Source: Isoetes taiwanensis (lineage: Eukaryota > Streptophyta > Lycopodiopsida > Isoetales > Isoetaceae). Taken from it: a stretch of 64,000 nt of DNA. The position numbers were made by a program, and so were the translations under genes. Shown in pieces: positions 47,378 through 59,331 of the stretch. A model generated the notes under the pieces. That model saw only the letters and a program-made list of their open reading frames with translations, did not search any database and had not been told where the DNA came from. Location: positions 12,152,840 through 12,216,839 of the forward strand of contig JAJEKV010000039.1 of assembly GCA_021234155.1 (NCBI GenBank), read 5' to 3'. How positions within the stretch are numbered: the first letter of the stretch is position 1; each line of letters opens with the position of its first letter.

Positions 47378-48958
47378 TGTGACGTTCCACATATTTATAC
47401 GTATATTTAAGTATAAATACATGACACGTCACTATGAATAATTAATGGCACATTAATTATTCATAAGCTAAGGTTAGCTATGTTAATAATTAAATTATAA
47501 AGGTGGAAACCTAACCCAAAACCCTAATTCGAATTTAGGGCTTATCCTAATATTAAAAAGGGCTAAAATACCAAATTAGTTAATTAGGGACATGCCACCT
47601 GGCCCAAATCGATTGGGCAAGGCAGGGTCTCCATTTTGGACACCCAAATTAGGGCTTTTGTGCCCCAATTCGAATTGGGAGCAATTGGAGATGGGGGAGG
47701 AGGAGCAGCAGCCAGGCACCCTTCAGCAAATCGAGATGGAGCCATCCCAAGCCCGATTCGACGGTTAGTCTGTAGCTTAGCTGTGTTATCTGTAGGGTAG
47801 CGCCCCTGTTGGGCACTTGTTGTGTGTATTTCTTCTGTTTCTCTGTGTTCTCTATGCTTTACCTGTAGGAACTAACCCTTGATTCCAAAGGTGAGTTCTC
47901 CTTATCTCTGATTCTGTACTTGCTCTTAAATGATGGATTGATAGTTCTTTGCATAGTATTACTCTTGAAATGGGGGAATTAAGGGGGTAGAGACCCTCGA
48001 GCCATGATTATTAGTATGCTCCTAGGTAGATCCCTGTATTTCCCATTATATGCGGCCTGTGCACAAGAGACCACCGAGTCGTGGATGCTATGGAATTGCT
48101 TAGCACCAGATAAGGGACGCAGTGGTGAAGTGGGGGTGGGGTCTTGCACGAACATAAAAGGCTCATGAGACTCCTACAGTGGGCTAGGCCTGATAGCCGG
48201 TCACGTAGAGGGCCGGGTATGGGTCTGACACTCCCTGGGTGCAGAGGTGTGACCCGTATGGGGCACCCTGTGCTTTGAGTAGATTTAGGGTGAGTAAGTC
48301 GGGTACGGATGCGGGGGTCGCTGATGCGGCACGTATTCTCTAGCTCACCCATGGAACCACTGTGATCCTGGAAGGGGACACTTCCCTGACTAGCCTCATC
48401 GGACGGGGCTTCATGAACCCTGGAGTAGGCTCGAAGGGTGATACCTTGAGTCTGCGTATCCGGAAGGCTATAGTGACGCCATAGCATGATTGGACTCATC
48501 TGCAAAGTGTGCACAGGAGGGGCGGATGGAGTGGACAACCCTAGCCGATGTTCTATGTCAGACAACGCCATGCCAAAATTCGGTCTGCTGATCTCTTGAG
48601 ACCTAGCCGTTAGTCGATCCTCACTGGAGTCTGAGCCGGGGTAGAACCATGGGTTTAGGGTGTTTTCTCTAGTATTAAATGTATCTTCTCTGTTATTGTC
48701 AGATGGATGGATGTGCCACCCTTCGTGGTGGTTATTTATATATGATTTATGCTGTGTGCTAACATGTGTTCATGCTTCCGCAACTTAGGAGTCCCATTGA
48801 AGGCGTGGGCCGAATGACACCTCCGTGTCCTTCACCCGGACATCTCTCTACGGATGGTCCGAGTTAGACGGAGGGCCCTGCTCATGGTGAGCTGATTGCC
48901 ATGGGGGGAAGTCCTGCATGTATATCGCCCCAGCCGTATATATTCGGGGGGCGTCCGC
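47378..48958 (+). repeat. Right LTR (1581 bp)
   Basis: Collinear with the left LTR from TGTGACGTTCCACAT to the terminal tatattc...gcgtc segment, but without the small element or the 210-bp duplication. Its last bases (gcgtccgc) differ from the left end (gcgtcaca). The 186-codon frame over 48011-48571 is LTR sequence, not a gene. Confidence 0.88.
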
Positions 48959-48959
48959 G

Positions 48960-49318
48960 ATGAGTATGAACCAAGAAATGGCTTCCATGTACACCGGGCT
49001 GGTATATCTTGGTTGTTGCCTAAAATTTCCCGACTTCGAGTAGGGATTCTATCCTGCCTGCAAAGTGTGCATGTATGGCTAAAGTTTTGCCCAACGGATG
49101 TGTGGTGAGTTGGTATAGGCCTAGTAATGCCAAAATGAATGTGCACTTGGTCAGGGGTTCAACCCTGGCCAGTGTATGTTTAGCTTTGGGAGTTGGTTAC
49201 CGGGGTTATACGACGATGATCCCCGACGTGGTAGAACTTGTGCCTATACGTGTCCTCCACTTTGTCTGCTATAAGGCAGCAGGATAAGCTCCACAATAAT
49301 TGTGTGAGTATGAACCAG
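48960..49318 (+). repeat. SINE-like repeat, copy right of the LTR element
   Basis: It resumes the unit broken at 24884: gtatgaacc...atggcttcc, then the tgcatgtatggctaaagttt unit with its A box and GGGTTCAACCC B box (near 49155-49165). It ends at gtatgaaccag before a unique hairpin (tagtgtgcga / tcgcacacta, 49336-49362). Confidence 0.75.
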
Positions 49319-49904
49319 TGTGCACCGGATCGCCATAGTGTGCGACAAGATCTCGCACACTAGCTCCGGCTTGGCTCCGGATTAGTTGAATCTGCTACAT
49401 TAGTTGAATCTACTTCTGCTCCGGATTTTAGTGCTGGCAAGCTATGATAGAAATAACAACAACTATCATCGTGCTGAGGGGCAGAACACCGGCAACTTCA
49501 TAACTGTAAGTTTCTCTTTGTTTTTCAATTGTGGCTTTTGAATCAAGTTACCTTCTTTGCTATAAACTTCTTTGCTATAATCTGCTATTACCTTCATAAC
49601 TAGAGAGTATTTAGGTGTTCTTGATTTAGGGCGTACCCTGTTCTGTTTTGATGTCATAGCGCATTTGGGGCATTTTCTTCATGTTACTTTGCTCAGGATG
49701 CCATTAGGGCTATTTTTGTGCTGTTGTTTTCTCTTAATGCGAACCTGCTATATTTCTTTTGTAGGATCGTCCGTCAACGTACTGCTTTTAGCAAAAGAGA
49801 TCGTCACAGTCACTGACCTAAAGGTGTCTTTTTTGCAAGTTGAAGACAATTTTAAAAATACATCTTGTTAATAACATCTAAGATATATGGTGAATGGATT
49901 TCAG

Positions 49905-50098
49905 AACATTGAGAAAGAGGTCAAGAAGGAAGTGGATGATGCAGTTGCTCAGGCAAAGGTATTTGTTTGTTTCATTCAATATTATGTTTTTTAGAAAAGG
50001 ATGCAATAACTCAGTTTCTTATGATAATGCAGGAATTGCCGTCACCTGATATTGATGCTTTGTATCATCATTTATATGTAAAAGGATATGGATCTGAG
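49905..50098 (+). pseudogene. Last two exons of a pyruvate dehydrogenase E1-alpha gene
   Basis: PDH E1-alpha is part of the thiamine-diphosphate-dependent decarboxylase of the pyruvate dehydrogenase complex. Exon 49905-49958 (NIEKEVKKEVDDAVAQAK) and exon 50033-50098 (ELPSPDIDALYHHLYVKGYG + SE) match the mitochondrial-type C-terminus, where EIRKEVDDA-x-AKAK is followed by a PSELFTNVYVKGYG-like end. Acceptor TTTCAG and donors GTATTT and GTACTT are intact. There is no upstream catalytic part: the flanking DNA is unrelated and bounded by repeats. This 40-residue piece cannot function. It is a captured or transduplicated fragment. Confidence 0.8.
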
Positions 50099-50167
50099 GT
50101 ACTTGCTTTTTCAGCTTCTTTAACAATATCAACAGGGAAAACTTTGAACTAGGTTATCCATATATGG

Positions 50168-50262
50168 TTGAACCAGTATACCAGCCCCAGTGTACATGGA
50201 AGCCATTTACTGGTTCATACTCACACAATCCGGACTAGTGCACCGGATCGCCATAGTGTGCG
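50168..50262 (-). repeat. Inverted partial copy of the SINE-like repeat plus a shared 26-bp block
   Basis: 50168-50229 is the reverse complement of the gtatgaaccagtaaatggct... segment seen at about 24538. It is followed by gtgcaccggatcgccatagt... (50241-50262), which also follows the direct copy at 49319-49345. The PDH fragment is therefore enclosed by inverted copies of the repeat and by direct copies of the short block. Confidence 0.75.
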
Positions 50263-50439
50263 AGAGCACATGACAGAGTTACTGGAGAAAGCAAGAACCT
50301 TAAGGAGAGGATTTGACGGAGCGGATAAGCACAAAAACGTGGCTTCCTCTGGAATTTTTCTCCAAAAAATTTTCCCTCACGATTTTTCCCCGGACAGGAA
50401 TCTGAAGCATCTGGGAATCGAATCTTGGTGAGACTCGAT

Positions 50440-52102
50440 TATAGCAAGAATGTGGCACGAGAGGCTAGGACACACACATATGAACAATGTAGAGTATTTG
50501 ATCAAGAAAAAGATCTGAAAATGTTAAGGAGTTTACAAGGATAGAAGTTTACAAATTACCAATAAGAAGTTTACAAGGATCGATGCCATAAACTTGTGGA
50601 ATGGGAGGTTTTATGTACACTAAAGGGATCTTATACTCATGTGCAAAAAGAAAACAGAAAAAAGCTTGATGATAGGACAGTCCAATGCTATCTAATTGAG
50701 TATGATCATGAAGCAAAGAGATATAGGTTATACAATCCAAGTAAGAGGACTATAATCACCAGCAAGGATGTACCATTCAATGAATATTCCTTGTACAAGG
50801 ATAGAAATCTAATGTCAAAACTAGTGAACTGTAAGAAATCCACTAATGCATCTGAGGTGATTTTAGATGATGGTGAGCAGCCAAATGATGTCCAAGGTTA
50901 GAATGATTCAAGCCCCGGTTTGGACAATGAGAATACAGAAGCAATAAGCAGTGAAGAGCCCCATTATAATGCACCGAAAGTTGTTAAAAAAAGACGAACA
51001 GAAGCACAAAGATTGCGGGAAGATGTAAATATTAACATCAATGAGTATAGAAGGAATTTGAATGGGAGAAGCAAACAACCTGAGGAAGAAGAGATAAACT
51101 TCATAATGGTAGCATTGAAACCAAATGTTTCTACTCATTATAAAGAAGCCATTAAGGTAGCAGGCAGGAATGAATGGAAATAAGCCATGATGGAAGAAAT
51201 GAGTTCATTGGAACGAGCTCAAAAATTTGAACTGATTGACAAGCCACCAAACGAAAATATTGTAGGAAATAAATGGTTGTGCAAGGTAAAGAATGGACCA
51301 GATGGAAGTTGAAAGTGCAAAGCTCGACTGGTTGCCCAAGGACTCTTGGACTATGACCCCCCCCCCAAGTTAAAGGCAAGATATTTGTATTCATATGATT
51401 GAAAATTACAACACATAGAAGATTCCACATGATCACATTGGAAGTATTTCAGCGCGCGCGCACACTCCAAAAAAAAAAAAGGGCCCTGAAAGATTAGGAA
51501 AAAAGGAAAACTGGTAATGGAGGCACAATCTGTAAAAGTCAAGTACTTGGAAAAGAGCTGCTCAACATCTTCCCCACCTTTATATTCTTGAAAAGGACCA
51601 TGAATGATGGCATTGAATTCAATAATGAGAATATGATATTAATTGTATATGCAGATGCTGATTGGGCTAGTGGTGTTGACACTAGAAAGAATACGTCTGG
51701 GTTTACATTAATATTGGGAGGAGCCTCTGTTACATGGAAAAGTAAGAAACAGACTTGTATTGCAATGTAATGTTGTCAACTGAAGCTGAGTATGGTACAA
51801 AAGAAATATATGCATCAAACAGTTATTGACAGAATTGAATATTGATCAACATGGAGCAACAATGTTTTTCTATGACAACCAAAACTGTATAGCAATGACT
51901 AAAAACCTAGTGCTTCATCAGAGGACAAAACGTATTGAGTTGTACATGCATTTTATTCGAGGCTCAGTTGAGAAAGATTATGTTACACTACGATATATTA
52001 GTACTTATGAACAAGTAGCAGACAACTTTTCTAAGTTTATGAAGTTCAAGCAGTTGTTAAGAGTATCAGCTGAAAACTTATATGGCATGAAAGGGGAATG
52101 AA
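50440..52102 (+). pseudogene. Ty1/copia pol relic with an internal deletion
   Basis: In order: GAG-pre-integrase (ARERLGHTHMNNVEYLIKK, about 50455), integrase C-terminal region (QKENRKKLDDRTVQCYLIEY, about 50650-50790), start of reverse transcriptase (NKWLCKVKNGPDGS, stop, KCKARLVAQG, about 51265-51345), then RNase H (VYADADWASGVDTRKNTSGF, about 51640-51700; YDNQNCIAMTKN; ending SAENLYGMKGE). Stops and a frameshift near 51772 break it, and the catalytic core of the reverse transcriptase is missing: about 230 unrelated bases with a GC-dinucleotide run (51453-51462) and an A run (about 51470-51481) lie in its place. A dead element. Confidence 0.85.
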
Positions 52103-52816
52103 GAATTTTTACAGAGTAAAGATATTCATGCCATATAAAATTTGCAGAACAATCTAATATATGGAGCATGAGCATGTTAATATGTTAATTTATTCAGTTA
52201 CATGAAAAATCATGATATATGGTTGGGATGAAAATTTTGGCCACTAGGGGAAACGATGATGTGCATAAATACCATGGGTATAAGACTATTGTGAATATTA
52301 ATGCATAGTCTAAAGTTGGAAAGCTAAAACCATGGCTATCGTTCTGCTGTGGGAATCTCGATCGAATGATTCGAGTTCCAGATACTAAAACCAAATAGGA
52401 AATTGCCGACATGTTCAGTATAAGATTGAGCTGCATGTGCTAAATGGTTGGTGCTGAACAACAATGATTTAGTCCACCAAACAAGCTTGTGTTCTCGAGG
52501 TATTTTCCATTGCTACAGTGTTCTGCCTAGTGCCATATAAACAATGATTCGTTTGTTATCATTTGAATATTGTTCATTCTATGATTTTAAACCAATGGTT
52601 GTAATATAAATATTATTATTGAAGAGACTTGTAATCATCTCACTCCATTGATTTAATGTGTAAAATACACTAGAATAGCTAGATATTTTCACATTGTGAT
52701 TAACAAAAATTTCTTCACATCCAAGTTAGAAGACCGCTAGAAGACCAATGTTAAGTTGACTCTATGTTACGTGGCAGCTGAATGGTAAGAAGAACAGGAG
52801 GGACTACATATCAGAT
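52103..52816. other. Stretch between the copia relic and the mini-RNase III gene
   Basis: No gene seen. The first half may hold the copia 3' LTR, but with no partner in the window its limits are unknown. The last 100 bases or so should hold the promoter of the gene starting at 52817. Confidence 0.35.
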
Positions 52817-55627
52817 ATGGCGTCCCCTATTGGACCTGTTTGTCGGATTTCTATTCCTTCGCCACATCTCAGAGCCATGGCTTGGCCGTGGTGTTTACCC
52901 TCTCAATCCACAACCACACAGAAGCCTGTTCTGAAAACTCGTAACAGATGTAGACCCAAACCCAGTATCCAGAAGCTCTTGCTAAGAACGGATGATTGCC
53001 AGGAGCAATTGGGTGAGAAAACCCATGGTACGGGTGTTGAATGTTCCTTGTATTGATCTTTCCATCTCAGTGATTTGTTTCCTTATGGCACAGCAATTGG
53101 TGTGAATGAAACGGTAGTATGGCTTCCAGAGGCCCCTTCAGTGGATAGGCCACGCGCTGAGTACAATGCAGCTGCTTTAGCTTACCTGGGGGATGCTATT
53201 TATGAGGTGCATTTCTTCTCACCGTTAATAGAAAATTTCAGTTATTTCTCATGCTGGGAAGGACACATGCTTCCCAATTAACTGGACACACGCTTCCCAA
53301 TTAACTGGACACATGCTTCCCAATCAACTGTGTTTGTCAGTTTAACTCATCTAAGAGAAATCCTGCTGTCAAGATAAATTGCGAGTTTCAGGAAATACCA
53401 ATGCATGATGCTGTGAAATCTCTAGTTCTGTGTTTTTAAGTTCTTTATTCATTTTGGTATGATCACATTAAAGGCAGTTTATGTTTATCATGAAGGAATA
53501 CAGCTATATGTGCGTCGTCACTTTCTAGTTCCTCCACGAACCATGGACAGCTTGAACAGCCATGTAATGGCAATGGTTTGCTGCGAAGCACAGGTCACAT
53601 TTCTGTTACAATAAGTTGTTTCAAATTAATGCATGGAACCACAAAAAACATAACAACATGTAGGAATGCACAAAAAAACTCCTTGGCACCAGTGCAGTGG
53701 CTTGGCAGTTGCAATGAGCTGGATCTTTTAATGAATGCAGGCTCTCATATTGTGAGCATAGATGTTACCATTTTGCATTTTCAGCAATGTAGAAAACATA
53801 AAAGTTCTGTGAACTGAGCAACATCATAAAGAACAAAGGTATTTCAATTGGTTACAATAGCATTGTCTGGCATCATTTATTGATGTTTACACTGCCATTT
53901 CCAATTCATCGACGTAGAATAAGAACTTGCTTTTTGGCATGTGCATAATCTTGAAGAAGATGCATGTTCAAGTTGTCATTTGTAAAGAAGCAGTTTATGC
54001 ATTATAATAACAAATATGGTTAGTTTCCTATTCGCATGAGGATTAGCTAACTTTTTCAGAACATTCAAATTCGTCGGAACTGTGACCTATGTGCAATGAT
54101 TGTAAGTCAAAAGCAAAATTTATCGTTCATTCAAAATAAAATCTTCTTGTAACAGGACGCGCTGCTTCATCAGTTACTGGATGGAAGTTTTTTAACGGAA
54201 GAAGAAAGGTTAAATTATCAATCTATTTTTATGAAAGTTTTCTTTTCAAGTTTTTTCTAATCTTTTCTTACATGCAACTAGAAAAAGGTGAAAGCTTTGT
54301 TCATTTTCTGTCATTGGTCTGACTATAAAATTTGTGTTGAAAATTTATCTATAATTTATTGAACTTAGATGAATGACTTTCAGATGTATTTGCGCAATGT
54401 ACTTCCCATGTATAATAAGTTCTGTGTATATTTGTGATGTCTAATCTTTCTTTCGCATATGTCATTTCCATGTAGTAAATTTGCATCAATCAGCTTCTTA
54501 GTAGTAAGTATCCATGGTGTTTGCTCTAGTAAGAAATATTTGAACGTACTATGAGTTGAAGGATGGCTCTTGTGAGATTATTTAGGAATTATACGACGGC
54601 AAAACTGTTGATAAGGAGGATTTGTCTATAAGTAGGACTTGTAATAGGTCATAAACCCTTTGAATACCCATAATAAGTAAATGGTGTATCTACTGTCAAG
54701 CGGTTGTTCTCCAAGGAAGTCCAAGATTTAAATATTATGTCGCTCTAAAACTGCATTGGGGATCCTGCATATGTAGCCAAATAGAGTGTTCTTGGTCTTC
54801 CATGATGTAACCCTTCATTTCCAAAAGTGGAGATGCCAACTAGGTAGAGTGCAATGCCATGTAACGCTCCGCATTTCTATTGGATAGCACAGCCTCTGGG
54901 CTCCAAAGGAAGTGGCTCAGCCAGCCAGGACACGATGCTTGATGGTGATGATGTGATAATGAAGGGTGACACTATGGAAGACTGAGGGCACCTCTATATG
55001 GCATAGATCTGGTTGCAAGTACTGCTTCTCAATGTGAATTATCGGTTGGATGCATTGCGTCTTAGAATTTTTGTTATCACATGTAATCTGTTTTAATGGA
55101 CATCTAGTTGTACTTAGTATCATCAGCTTGTGTTTAGAGGTGCATGTGTCATGTGTATTCGTTGTGTCTTACGCTCTAAATGATTGCAGTTATGAGGCAT
55201 ACAGTATCTGACATGTAAACTTTCAGGGATATTGTGAGATGGGGTGGGAATGTAGTTGCAGCAAATAAGAGAGCAAAATCACGGGCTGGGAACGCTGTCT
55301 ATAGTAATGCCTCATCATTGGAAACACTGGTAAAATCTTCCACTATATATTAGCATGCAATACAGTCTAAAGCCATATAATTTAGCTTCTAAAACTTCCA
55401 TAGAATCTTCTAGGTGATAGAAATTGGTGATCCTTTTAATTTGTTTTTAGGTGTCGTATAAAGATTCCATAGATAATGGTAATGCTTTTTAATTTGTTTT
55501 TAATTGTCATATAAGAACTCATAATTTTACCTTTTTGTGTCTGCTTACGTAGATAGGATACTTATATCTCAAAGACTCAGAACGCTTGAGGGAGCTCATG
55601 AAAACGATTGGCCTTTGTGAAGGGTAG
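52817..55627 (+). CDS. Chloroplast-type mini-ribonuclease III (RNC3/RNC4-like), six exons
   Basis: Mini-RNase III enzymes have an RNase III catalytic domain but no double-stranded-RNA-binding domain; the plant forms act in chloroplasts on ribosomal RNA and intron RNA. Exons 52817-53027, 53094-53206, 53504-53593, 54156-54208, 55227-55329 and 55553-55627 join in phase at GT-AG borders and give 214 aa. The first 60-70 residues (MASPIGPVCRISIPSPHLRA...) are Ser/Pro/Arg-rich and lack acidic residues at the start, like a transit peptide. The domain shows the signature YNAAALAYLGDAIYE, then LYVRRHFLVPPRTM, LLTEEERDIVRWGGN, SSLETLIGYLYL. Acidic residues of the LGDAIYE motif and of the later SSLETLIG-Y helix are kept, so it should be active. 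It ends MKTIGLCEG. Intron 4 is about 1 kb. Confidence 0.92.
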
Positions 55628-56961
55628 TAATGGTTCTTGTGCATTGAGGATAGAAAGAACATGTTTGAGGATTTATTATGGAACCGCTCAAAACTGATGG
55701 TTGGTTGATCAATACAAGGAGAGGACAAAAATCAACATTGCATCCCTTTTCCTTCTAAGGATCCTTAAATGGGAAGGCTGAAGAAATACCGCCTTGATAA
55801 AAGATTTCCATGCCAGGAAAAGCAGAGACTATAACAACAGATTTTGATGGAAACCTCACATTATGAAGATGACTTTGTGACTGGAGCAGCAGATAATTAG
55901 AATTAATAAAAACTTGGAGCCCTGATTTTGTTGGGGGTAGCTGGCAAAGGAGTGCAAGTTACACTATAAGGTCTATAATGAATAACTTCTTTAGCACATT
56001 ATTCATTTGACGTTAAAAGTTGATTAGGTGCGCAGATCATTTTTCTCAATGTCACATTCATAAGTTTGCTTTTGTATGTGAAATTGACTAGCTTTTTATG
56101 AGCAGAATAATTGCCAGCAAGAAGTAGAATTGTAGGAACCAATCTTGTACCAGGACAATCAGAAAGCTTTGTCACGTCAAATATAAAAATGTAACTTCAC
56201 AAAATTTTCTGTGTCATTTGCATTAACAAGGAATTTGTTACTTCAAAAATGAACTGGCCTTCAATTTCGAAATTTGTTTTACCTCAAAGAACTGGGCTTC
56301 AATTTTTGAAAGTCTTTGGAAGTCCCTGGGTCTGTAAGCTTTTCCAATCTATGTCAGGAAGCAACCTTTCCAACGGGAAACTAGATTCTGCGTTATTAGT
56401 TACTAGCCCATTTCGGCTATAATCAAATTGATGGGTTGTTCAATAGTTAGTTAACCTAATAAGAGGCAACTTTCACAAGCCCAAATTTTGTCCGCAGATA
56501 ACTGAAGAATCTCAAGAACTCTTCTGTCCGCTGATAACTGACGAATCTCAAGAACTTCTCCTTGGCAACTGGTCCTTTGACCATGCATATGTCTTGTCAG
56601 GACTGGGGACTGCTTGTCCATGTACCAATCAGGATGTCTTAACCCTCTTGTAGCATCCCTCCCTATAAGTTGAAGAGATGCATAACTCTATATAGTAACA
56701 AATGGCCCAAAGATGCAAACTGTTAACTGTAGTTCGGCTTCTGTACAAGTTGATGCTTGACCTAATTAAGAGGCATTTGCTGCCTTCCATTGGAAATGAT
56801 GATTGAACAGCATTCATAAGTCCGATCTATATTAGAACCCGCAAGGAGCCCAAATAAATCATCATCAACATCTGTCCTTATATTGAATTGTTCTTAGCAC
56901 CAGAATTAACGAACTTGAAAGCATCTTTTCAGCTAGTTCCTTCCTGTCTTTTTTGTTAAAA
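55628..56961. other. Intergenic stretch between convergent genes
   Basis: 3' flanks of the mini-RNase III and PPR-DYW genes. A duplicated block (ctgataactgaagaatctcaagaac / ctgataactgacgaatctcaagaac, shown here only by its repeated core gaatctcaagaac) lies near 56500-56560. No gene seen. Confidence 0.45.
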
Positions 56962-59331
56962 TCACCAATAATCTCCACAAGAACACAGTCCATCCTCAAA
57001 ATGATGGAAACGATTACAATCTCTCACAACAATCTCCCTTGCCTTAATTTTGGATAAAAACTTAAGTGCAACATGGCAGTCGGAACAAACTCGAAGGTTC
57101 TTGATTATTCGGAGAGTTGTACCAGGTGGGGTACTTATGAGGCCAAATGCAACTGCCAGTTTTTCACTGTGATAGTATAATATCTCTTCCTTTTCCTCGT
57201 CCCTTAACTGATGGAGTACCACACTTGTATCAGGGACATATCCAGCTTCCTTCAATTGCCCTTTTAATCTCCATATTTCTCTGTATATTTCTCGTGCACG
57301 TGGATGAGATATATCCCTTGAATGAAACTTGTGCATGATATTGTTAACCTCAATTAAACTGCACCCTGGTTCCTTCTTCACACCCCTGGAGTCCATCAAC
57401 TTTCTCACTTTGGCAACCTCATCCCACATGCCAGCTGCAGCATACATATTTGACAGCAACACATATGGGGCAGAATTGCATTTCTCCATCTCCAAAACAC
57501 GTTCTGCAACTCGCTTTCCCCGCACTATGTCTGCGTGAACTTTGCAGGCTGCAAGCAATGTCATCCAAGACATGGCATCAGGTCGAAATGGCATGTTTAA
57601 TATCATATCTTCTGCTTGATCCAGACGTCCTTTTCTGCCTACAAGATCGGCCATGCACCCGCAAGATTCTGCTGTCATTGCGATGCCATGGTCCCCACTG
57701 ATAGATATAAAGTAGTGGTATCCCTCATCAATTGAACCAACATGACTGCATGCACTGAGAGCATTTACAAAGGTTATTTTATCTGGTATTACACCTTCAG
57801 CATTTATTTTCTTAAACAAATCAAGTGCATCTTTACCATGCCCATGTTGAGCATATGTTCCAATCATGGCATTCCATGAAATCAAATTTCTGTTATGCAT
57901 TTTCTCAAATACTGCTCGAGCATTTTTCAAGCATCCGCATCTTCCATAAAGGTTGATCAAAGAATTTCCTACTGTCACATTCTTGTAAAAAAATCCACCA
58001 TCCATCAAAATTTGCTGTATCACCATGCCCTCACCTAATGCTGTTAGATTTGCACATGCAGAGAGCACACTGACCAGGGTAACTTCATTTGTTTCCATTC
58101 CCTCTGACTTCATCTGTTCAAAAAGATGGAGTGCTTCTCTGGCATGCCCGTGTTGTGAATATGCTACAATCATGGCAGTCCAGGTTACTACATTTCGTTG
58201 GTACATCTTTGAGAAGACTAGGCATGCTTCAGCTAAGCTTCCACATTTTGCATACATATTAACAAGTGCAGTTCCCACAAAAACATTGCATTCAAATTGA
58301 CTCTTAAGAACGCGTGCATGAATAACCTTGCCTTCTGCTATCGCTGCCGCACTTGCACATGCATCAAGTGTGCTCACAAAAATAACAGGATCTAGTTTAA
58401 CATGCTGCAGGTTAATTTGTTTCAAGAGATCAAGAGATTCTTCTCCACAACCATGTTGAGCATAGATTGTTATCATGGCTGTCCAAGCAATCAGGTCCCG
58501 TTCCTGTATCCTTTCAAATGCAGCTCTTGCATCATTTATGCTCCCACATTTACCATACATGCCTACTAATGCAGTCCCAACGAGAGCATCAGTTTCCAAT
58601 CTATTGTCAATGATGTGAGCATTTATCAAACGACCTTCATATAAATTTTCTGGGACTATACATGCCTTCAAAATAGTGATAAATGTGATCCTATCAAGCT
58701 TCTCAATTTCCCATACCAGTTGGCGAAACTGCCTTAAAGCCTGCCTGTAGTTTCCATTTTGCACATAAACTGTCATCATTGCTGTCCAGGAATACACGTT
58801 TTTCTCTACCATTTCGTCGAATATGGTTTTTGCATCTTGTAAAGCACCACATTTTCCATACATTTCAATCAGGTGATTCCCAAGGAAAGTAATATCCACT
58901 TTCCCATTTTCTACAATGTGAGCATGTACTTCTCTGCCTAGAGAAAGGGCCTTGGCATTGCCGCAGTCCCTTAATAAGTTAGCATATGCCATAGGACCTG
59001 TCTTTATATCCTGCCGATACATTCTCTCCAAATCCAATTCCAATCTTCTTTGCAAACCAACAGAGGCAGCATGTTGTCTATCTTGTTTAAATGCAAAAAC
59101 CTTAAGGGTCCCCCTCTCAGCTCGTTTGATGCAGACATTTTCTTTACCTGTTCTGTTGAAACATCACTTATGGTGTCTTGATTCCACATGCAAAACTAAC
59201 AAGATAAAAGCTTCCTTACCCGGGTCATGTATAAGCAATGCAGCACGTTGTCTGTCAGACGTGAAGAGGCTCCAATTTGGCAGCAATTCAATATTTGGCA
59301 TGGAACTGGGAGACAAGCCGGACATATTCAT
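56962..59331 (-). CDS. PPR protein of the PLS-DYW subclass (C-to-U RNA-editing factor), 765 aa, one 72-nt intron
   Basis: DYW-type PPR proteins recognise an organellar RNA site and deaminate cytidine to uridine. Exon 2 (59147-56962) holds a run of P-L-S repeats ([36 protein letters not shown] and others), E/E+ motifs ([13 protein letters not shown]) and a complete DYW deaminase: active-site HSE at about residues 697-699, zinc-binding CSDCH at about 725-729, then [14 protein letters not shown] at the end. The repeat frame has no ATG upstream. Removing 59219-59148 (CCCGG|GTAAGG ... GAACAG|GT) joins it in phase to an exon starting at ATG 59331 ([20 protein letters not shown]), preceded by an in-frame stop. 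It looks fully functional. The first exon is inferred from phase and splice sites. It is head-to-head with BiP. Confidence 0.92.

Larger units (their letters stand above)
24885..48958 (+). mobile_element. 24-kb LTR retrotransposon without gag-pol, carrying a nested CACTA element
   Basis: Both LTRs begin TGTGACGTTCCACAT in the same orientation (24885 and 47378). Just inside the left LTR is TGGTATCAGAGC (27042-27053), an initiator-tRNA primer binding site; just before the right LTR is a polypurine tract (aaggtggggagaa). Flanks GTGAG (24880-24884) and ATGAG (48960-48964) are a near-matching 5-bp target duplication in a SINE-like repeat. Without the CACTA insertion the interior is about 6.6 kb and I find no protease, integrase or reverse transcriptase in it on either strand. 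It therefore looks like a large non-autonomous element (LARD-like). Superfamily cannot be set without pol. Confidence 0.82.

Noticed and set aside
48011-48571. 186-codon minus-strand open frame
   Set aside because: It lies wholly in the right LTR. The left LTR has the same text broken by small indels, and the translation has no family motif. It is LTR sequence.
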